Source: Larkinella rosea (GTDB taxonomy: Bacteria; Bacteroidota; Bacteroidia; Cytophagales; Spirosomataceae). Taken from it: 64,000 nucleotides of DNA. Below the pieces are notes generated by a model. That model saw only the letters and a program-made list of their open reading frames with translations, searched no databases and had not been told where the DNA came from. The stretch is taken from positions 806,001 through 870,000 of the forward strand of contig NZ_RQJO01000015.1 in assembly GCF_003858635.1 (NCBI RefSeq), read 5' to 3'. Position numbers and translations under genes: made by a program. Shown here one piece after another: positions 60,101 through 64,000 of the stretch; position 1 is the first letter of the stretch; every line of letters begins with the position of its first letter.

Positions 60101-61685
60101 CTCCTGTACCTCATCGGTGATCAGTGACCTTCGGCTGGCGATACCCGAAATGGCATTTGATATGGAAAATCCGCTACAGAATAGTAGCGGCAGTTTCTAT
60201 TCCGATGACAATAAACAATTTGGGGTCGTTGATTATCAATATACGAATGAAGATCGCCGTGTACCCATTTTACCCTGGATGGTCCAGCTACGAAATGGCG
60301 CAACGGCCTTAAATGGACGTACTATGGGTGGTCATGGCTGGGCTACCTGGACGAAAATGAAACCTGATCCTGCCGGTCAGAATGGGGGCAGTGTCTGGCA
60401 ACGCGGCCACATTAATCCCTATTGGACCAACCAGATCCGCAACCAGCTCACGTATTGTCAGCAAAATAACCTCAAGTTGGGGTTGATGTTAGTTCCCTAC
60501 CGGGAACAGTCCAAAACGACCGGCTTTTTGACGACTACTGAAAGTCAATATGCTCAACCTACGGGCGATTTGACCAACCAGGATGGCCCCGTGATGCATA
60601 TGGAGTATGCTACTGCTGCCTTGACCAATCTAAATGATTTTAGTAACCCGGCCGTCCGGATGTACTGGGACTTTTACGATGCTATTACCGAAATTAAAAG
60701 TTTCCATGAATCGGGTGTCCTCACCTATGCCACGTTAGGCATGCGCCGTACGCACGAAATTGGCTATGACCTAAGAGGAGGAGCAGAGAGTATTTTTGGC
60801 GATTATCATGAAGTGGCTCATGAAGGCTTGCGGACCTGGTTAAAAGGGAAACTGTCGGGAAGTAACGATGCGCAAAAGTTACAAACATTGAATGGGCGGT
60901 GGGGTACAAATTACCAAAATTGGAGCGAAGTGCAGATTAGCTACAGTACCTATATGCCTTTACTCAATTCGTTCAACGATACTCCGAAAGGCAGAGAAAT
61001 ACTTGCCTACCGGATGAAGTCCGTTGCCGATATGATGTGTCTGATGGCCAAGGCCTGGTGGACCCAATGCCCTGGCATTCACATGGTATTGGACATTGGT
61101 CAAATATTCGGCGGGCAGGCAATGGCAACAGGCACCTGTGACATTGCTTATCTCCTTCAACGATTGAAAGCACTCCAGATTAGCATGGGAGCCACGGGTA
61201 AGATCGTCGTTAAACTGAATGGAGCAGCTTGGGACAATCTAAGTTATCATGCGACCGCTCTCCGGCAGATTTGCCAGCAAAATTTAGGCTATTCGTTCGT
61301 GATCACTGAATTGGACTATGGTTCCGGCCACTGGAATGGAACGAATATCGAGGGTCGACCTTTAAGTGATGTTGTGGATAATATTTATCAATTTCAGCGG
61401 TATTCCGGGGGAAATGCCAGTATTACGTTTTTGGATGGTAATTCCTGGGAAGCTGTAGGCGGAGGAAGAGCGGTTGCTCAGGCGTACTTACAAAAAACAA
61501 ACCGAGCCACAGCTCCTTATTCATTCTGTTATGACGGCAACTGTTCATCCAATGTCCTGACCACCGGCGTTCGACCGATGTTGGTTGAAGGATATAATCT
61601 GGAAAGCCAAATGAAAACAGGCTCCTTTAATTATTTAAATCAGGACGTTCGGATTAATTTTCAAAGCTTGACCGAGTACAACTAA
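57132..61685 (+). CDS. Large secreted modular protein with two discoidin-like/BACON repeats and a glycosidase-like C-terminal domain
   Basis: A 1517-residue exported protein (signal about 1-35). After an unassigned N-terminal region (35-225) come: a carbohydrate-binding-like beta-sandwich (about 233-332); a discoidin-like module (334-477) and a BACON domain (484-567); a second discoidin-like module (570-707) and BACON domain (712-795), the two units clearly duplicated (both have VSTVGKDGPWTT and GGGTTNNLVVSP); another beta-sandwich (802-900); an Ig/PKD-like domain (907-993); and a 520-residue C-terminal domain that reads like a TIM-barrel glycoside hydrolase, with E1209 in THEIGY and E1393 in ITELDYGSG as possible catalytic acids. 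It probably binds and cleaves a glycan outside the cell. Family and substrate are not certain. Confidence 0.7.
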   Translation: MKTTLPTVVKKNPVKKWLLASLIGLTSFSNSLQADLPKKPTPKLPPPINLASYYGLPGNGKPTPLISTVSKPKWVDNDPVRFQISSSKKEVVLGEEIEITIKAHLLSISPSLLFTFEGSNSFRLKLLIPDGFVTTGGTYTDLVGQELTRANPTVQYTLKGYFTKIGSINDFRLLRGNGSADQHSLFVEKAQVTFSVLSYDQIAHHSSARAMSTICQESEAAKPSAASNEPAASGGQFVSSGNSSEFVDYTLTAASSGTATLTFSYATSETPTAKITINGVVQPDLALTSTGSWNVFQTKTFTASLNSGSNTIRITTGGGTFRQDKLCLEDSQTSGCNLTMVRVYPRTDCPACVGRTVGAQIQVSTVGKDGPWTTILTIPSGETTSWREFPVSGGTGNYKAIRYVSPTAANCNVAELEFYASTTKLTGTVFADAGGPHQGNQSVSADKAFDGNTSTYYDALNPTGGYVGLELISCSGGGTTNNLVVSPLSINASAPASTPTISVTANVAWTVSESLDWLSVSSSSGSNNGSFTINITANTTTSVRSGSVTVSGGGITQTINVSQAQASTTGCSLTLIRIHPRASCCSGRTIGGQVQVSTVGKDGPWTTVLTIPTEATGWNEFTLTGQTGAYKAIRYLAPNASYGNVGELEFYSGTTKFTGTTFGSTSSEGAGNNFDKAFDGNVNTHFESNTSSGGYVGLELTNCAGGGTTNNLVVSPTTVSASSASSTPTITITSNVAWTASENLDWLSLNASSGSNNGSFMINITANTTSNTRSGSITVTGGGITQTITVSQSPASGGSTQCTPFTEVCSGNQSEIRNQTITVATGGTYTMLIHYKSSEKAVTSNLLIDGIAQSVTYPQTSTYLDKTVSNVVLTAGNHVIGLSSGADGGYICFDKICLSGSGGNGNCPQTPTASVSNPTPNCGTSVSLSAGCSGTDCSGVSYTWNGNGLNQNGQTVALAAPSTNGFYSYTVTMSKSGCSTTTAVVSLTVSSCTSSVISDLRLAIPEMAFDMENPLQNSSGSFYSDDNKQFGVVDYQYTNEDRRVPILPWMVQLRNGATALNGRTMGGHGWATWTKMKPDPAGQNGGSVWQRGHINPYWTNQIRNQLTYCQQNNLKLGLMLVPYREQSKTTGFLTTTESQYAQPTGDLTNQDGPVMHMEYATAALTNLNDFSNPAVRMYWDFYDAITEIKSFHESGVLTYATLGMRRTHEIGYDLRGGAESIFGDYHEVAHEGLRTWLKGKLSGSNDAQKLQTLNGRWGTNYQNWSEVQISYSTYMPLLNSFNDTPKGREILAYRMKSVADMMCLMAKAWWTQCPGIHMVLDIGQIFGGQAMATGTCDIAYLLQRLKALQISMGATGKIVVKLNGAAWDNLSYHATALRQICQQNLGYSFVITELDYGSGHWNGTNIEGRPLSDVVDNIYQFQRYSGGNASITFLDGNSWEAVGGGRAVAQAYLQKTNRATAPYSFCYDGNCSSNVLTTGVRPMLVEGYNLESQMKTGSFNYLNQDVRINFQSLTEYN

Positions 61686-61723
61686 GGAGCAAGATGCATA
61701 ACATTCGGTTAATTTAAGTGAAG

Positions 61724-61792
61724 GAGTCAGTACCTAATCCGATATCTAACGTTTTCAAACCACACTGCTATTGATTAGGTATTGACTCTTTT
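61724..61792 (+). terminator. Terminator of the large secreted protein gene
   Basis: GAGTCAGTACCTAATC (61724-61739) pairs with GATTAGGTATTGACTC (61773-61788) with one G/T pair, a 33-base loop, then TTTT. Confidence 0.7.
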
Positions 61793-62256
61793 AACCGTAT
61801 ATTGAAGCGATCCATCAATTTTCGGTATGGAAGTTAGATAAGCAGAGCAAAGAAACAATGTTCGCATTTAGCCTTAATTGGCTTAATTTAGGGTGAGCAT
61901 TCTACCCTTTAATAACACCCGGTTCCAATATATTGGAACCGGGTCGTTTTTTTATAAACGGTGGCTGTTTTCGGACATAATCCAGCACCTGTTCAATGGG
62001 AAATAATGAAAGGCTGGCTGGTGATTGATGCCAATGGGAAGTCCCGTCAGCGGGATCTGATCCACTGGCTGACGATTGCACTTTCCCCAACGGCGCAGAC
62101 AAGGAATGGCCGAAAGCGGAGGAGGTAAAATGGTATACGATCCCGGCTTCTATTTGAATAGGAATGTCTTATTATGATCTACTGCCATTCAGGAAGTTAC
62201 ATTTGCGAAAGCTGCGGGGATTGCGTAGGTTGGAGGAAGGGACGTATTGTTATAAG
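61793..62256. other. Intergenic region without recognisable gene
   Basis: About 460 bases holding the terminator at 61917-61953. A plus-strand fragment at about 62005-62060 reads like coding (LVIDANGKSRQRDLIHW) but is not part of an intact frame; it is probably a gene remnant. Confidence 0.4.
61917..61953 (+). terminator. Strong palindromic terminator
   Basis: ACCCGGTTCCAATA / TATTGGAACCGGGT, a 28-base perfect palindrome followed by TCG and a run of seven T. No intact gene precedes it directly, so it may be left over from a lost gene. Confidence 0.8.
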
Positions 62257-63000
62257 ATGGATTATTACTTATTCCTTGATGAAAGCGGGGATCACGGTTT
62301 AACTAAGATAAATCCGGACTTTCCAGTGCTTGTATTGTGTGGTATACTAATTTCTGGTGGAAACTATAGGGTATTAAGAGCGAGAATAAATGAGTTGAAG
62401 ATTCAGATCTGGGGCAACAAGGGGATTGTTTTTCATTCAAAGGAAATCCGAAAGCGAGAGAATGATTTCTCGTTGTTTAAGGATAGAGAGGTAATGATGC
62501 GTTTTATTGAAGGATTTAACAGTATAGTGTCCGAATGTAACTACCGGATTATTTCCACCGCAATCCGTAAAGAGGCCTACAAAGATAGATATCATAACCC
62601 CTTTACGGGGGTTTATCAAAAGGCACTTTCTTTTATCATTGAGAGAACAGTGTTTTCACTTGACGAGCGCCGAATGGATGTTCCACAAGTTAAAATAGTA
62701 GCTGAAAGTCGCGGAAACTCAAATGATCTTGATATAATGCGGCATATTGAATACCTAAAAATTCACGGTACAGGCTACGTATCTGCTTATCGGATTAACA
62801 ACTACGGCTTTAATTATGCATTCCTCAAGAAAAGTTTTAATATAAATGGCTTGCAGTTTGCAGATATGTTAGCCTATCCAATCGCCAGGTATGTCATAAA
62901 TAGTTTCGACCCCAGCGTAAATTTTGATTTAATGAAAAAGAAGTTTTATCAAGATAATGAGGGGAAAATGCAGGGTTATGGATTAAAAATATTCCCATAA
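62257..63000 (+). CDS. DUF3800 family protein
   Basis: About 247 residues from the ATG at 62257, which begins MDYYLFLDESGDHG, the standard DUF3800 opening (a 31-residue upstream extension is in frame but foreign). The acidic pair D8-E9 and D12, and a late aspartate in NGLQFADMLAYPIAR, match the RNase H-like nuclease site proposed for the family. DUF3800 proteins often occur in defence islands and mobile elements; the substrate is unknown. AT-rich codon use sets it apart from the core genes. Confidence 0.85.
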   Translation: MDYYLFLDESGDHGLTKINPDFPVLVLCGILISGGNYRVLRARINELKIQIWGNKGIVFHSKEIRKRENDFSLFKDREVMMRFIEGFNSIVSECNYRIISTAIRKEAYKDRYHNPFTGVYQKALSFIIERTVFSLDERRMDVPQVKIVAESRGNSNDLDIMRHIEYLKIHGTGYVSAYRINNYGFNYAFLKKSFNINGLQFADMLAYPIARYVINSFDPSVNFDLMKKKFYQDNEGKMQGYGLKIFP

Positions 63001-63029
63001 AAAACAAAAAGTCAGCTATTAAGCTGACT
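63000..63029 (-). terminator. Terminator for the small minus-strand genes
   Basis: On the minus strand AGTCAGCT / AGCTGACT (63022-63029 with 63010-63017), a 4-base loop, then TTTTTGTTTTT. It lies close behind the DUF3800 gene too and could serve both. Confidence 0.8.
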
Positions 63030-63124
63030 CTCTGCCGATCGGGATCCCCCGGTCCAAGCCTAAAAAGGTCGCACAAATATTAGTACGAATATTAATATAT
63101 CCAAAATATATAGATTAAAAATAA

Positions 63125-63391
63125 CTAATTGAATGCCAAGTACATATTCTTTCCTTCTGGTATACAGCTTCTTTCTTTTATAATCTCATCATACATCCAA
63201 CTGGCCGAGTCCCACTCCCAGCGCTTAACTACCAGGAAGAAATCGCGAACCATAACCTTCAACTCCCAATCGAATCCGGCCGGCTTGAAAGGATCGACCT
63301 CGCACACTTCACACAGGGCAGGCCAGTGACTGATCCTGTCAATTAGTTTGGTTTCAAGCTTTATCGGCGGGCTTTTTCTTAACCACCTCAC
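63125..63391 (-). CDS. Small protein of unknown function
   Basis: An 88-residue protein, rich in Trp (six residues), with charged ends and no signal peptide; no family recognised. Its start ATG overlaps the stop of the 72-residue gene upstream by 4 bases (ATGA), so the two are translationally coupled. The terminator at 63000-63029 lies downstream. Confidence 0.55.
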   Translation of the reverse strand: MRWLRKSPPIKLETKLIDRISHWPALCEVCEVDPFKPAGFDWELKVMVRDFFLVVKRWEWDSASWMYDEIIKERSCIPEGKNMYLAFN

Positions 63392-63606
63392 AGGCTCCTA
63401 ATTCCCACCACTGTTGTCATCACACCGACCACGCCAACGAATCCCAGGACCACCCGTCGATACCGGCGACCAAACCGCGTTGTAGGGATAAATTGTCCTT
63501 TCTGCGGCTTAACCGGTGCTGGAGCGTAATCCTGGGCGGTGTCCACTGGGGGAATGGTGTCGGGCCTGGCGAGAGACAGGGCAGAATAGAGTAGCAGTGT
63601 TTTCAT
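63388..63606 (-). CDS. Small membrane protein of unknown function
   Basis: A 72-residue protein with a hydrophobic N-terminus (1-13), a proline-rich middle (PAPVKPQKGQF), a basic cluster (RFGRRYRR) and a C-terminal membrane helix (VVLGFVGVVGVMTTVVGI). The order resembles small phage or mobile-element membrane proteins but no family is recognised. Its stop overlaps the start of the 88-residue gene. Confidence 0.55.
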   Translation of the reverse strand: MKTLLLYSALSLARPDTIPPVDTAQDYAPAPVKPQKGQFIPTTRFGRRYRRVVLGFVGVVGVMTTVVGIRSL

Positions 63607-63726
63607 ACTGCTTAGACGGAATTTCAGCAGAAGGTCACACTGAACTGTGCTCCAAAAATAAGGGCAGCCATCGACGGACTCTTCCCTTTCTTACCCATTT
63701 TGTCCACTTTCATTTGACGACGTACA

Positions 63727-64000
63727 CTAAAAGGTCATCTTATTATCGGTCGCATATTCGGTGAGCAATTGCGGATTCTGGGCATATTGAGTATGCTGCT
63801 TCACCAATACGGATGCCCGCTGAAAAACAGTTTCCAGCGTTTCACCAGGCTTTAGGTACCGGAGCAGAGCGTCGGTATAAACTCCATTACGACCCGTACC
63901 GTTCTTGGCCACATTGTTCCAGCCTGTGGCCATTGCCAGATACATGTTACCCAGACCAGCTATATTCGTAATCGTCTTGAATCCCCGATCGCCAAGATCA
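63727..64000 (-). CDS. Caspase-family (peptidase C14) protein, C-terminal part
   Basis: About 90 residues of the C-terminal part; the 5' end lies beyond the window edge because the frame stays open to base 64000. The segment MATGWNNVAKNGTGRNGVYTDALLRYLK followed by ETVFQRASVLVKQHTQYAQNPQ matches the late p10-like part of bacterial caspase-like (C14) domains, which contains the S4-like pocket region; the His-Cys dyad would lie upstream, outside the window. The protein is on the same strand as the two small genes to its left, 120 bases away. Confidence 0.7.
   Translation of the reverse strand, partial: DLGDRGFKTITNIAGLGNMYLAMATGWNNVAKNGTGRNGVYTDALLRYLKPGETLETVFQRASVLVKQHTQYAQNPQLLTEYATDNKMTF

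Noticed and set aside
49257-64000. Search for an integrase, transposase or tRNA-Asn direct repeat marking the island
   Set aside because: No frame with recombinase or transposase motifs and no copy of the tRNA 3' end was found in the window.
1-64000. CRISPR array or rRNA genes
   Set aside because: No regularly spaced repeats with unique spacers and no conserved rRNA segments were seen.

Overview
The window looks like a chromosomal segment from a Bacteroidota bacterium, most likely of the order Cytophagales (Spirosoma/Larkinella-like; this is inference from gene content, no database was searched). Supporting signs are a SusC/SusD pair, PorT-like and OmpA outer-membrane proteins, DUF5606 and DUF4230 proteins, an ECF sigma factor with a TonB-domain anti-sigma partner, and promoters of the Bacteroidota type (TTTG, 19-20 bases, TAnnTTTG) ahead of ompA and tRNA-Asn.

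Bases 1 to about 49,300 are ordinary, densely packed, fairly GC-rich core chromosome. In order: a PhyH dioxygenase, DsbD, a TIGR01777 epimerase and a CapD-type sugar dehydratase; a fatty-acid beta-oxidation pair (thiolase, FadB/FadJ) with an M28 peptidase; a membrane-anchored MutS-like ATPase; an ECF sigma / anti-sigma pair divergent from a von Willebrand A protein; AAA ATPase and FolK; GatC, PlsC and PurH; cytochrome P450; pyruvate dehydrogenase E1 beta; SusD/SusC; an NtrC-like regulator without DNA-binding domain; a LuxE-like ligase; a histidine kinase; HemA; a phosphonatase-like hydrolase with its FAD oxidoreductase partner; EngB; a lipoprotein thioredoxin; a NarL-type regulator; a UDP-sugar dehydrogenase; OmpA; Tgt; a glycosyltransferase; RsmG; and tRNA-Asn. 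Intergenic spaces carry strong inverted repeats, including a 41-bp stem in the purH leader and palindromic ACGGACT repeats.

Right after tRNA-Asn (49,183-49,256) base composition drops to visibly AT-rich and an accessory region begins. Its first block (49,535-53,352) is a three-gene operon: a MutT-like NUDIX hydrolase, a thymidylate-synthase homologue whose base-reading Asn is replaced by Asp (the change that marks dCMP hydroxymethylases), and a protein resembling the alpha-glutamyl/putrescinyl thymine pyrophosphorylase clade 3 family. Facing it is a HigB-type toxin with a HigA antitoxin fused to an ImmA/IrrE metallopeptidase. I read this as a nucleotide or DNA-base modification module with an addiction or regulatory unit, and it is the best candidate here for a poorly described system.

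The second block (53,583-56,275) is a decayed mobile-element zone: a frameshifted remnant of a DNA/RNA non-specific endonuclease, a compact five-tRNA array (Pro, Tyr, Cys, Trp, Gln) on the minus strand with matching hairpins in two spacers, a possible 25-residue peptide with its own terminator, a small helix-turn-helix-like protein, broken coding fragments and a lipoprotein. The last block (57,132-64,000) holds a 1517-residue modular secreted protein with a glycosidase-like C-terminal domain, a DUF3800 protein, two overlapping small genes and the C-terminal part of a caspase-family protein cut by the window edge. No integrase, transposase, CRISPR array or rRNA gene was found.
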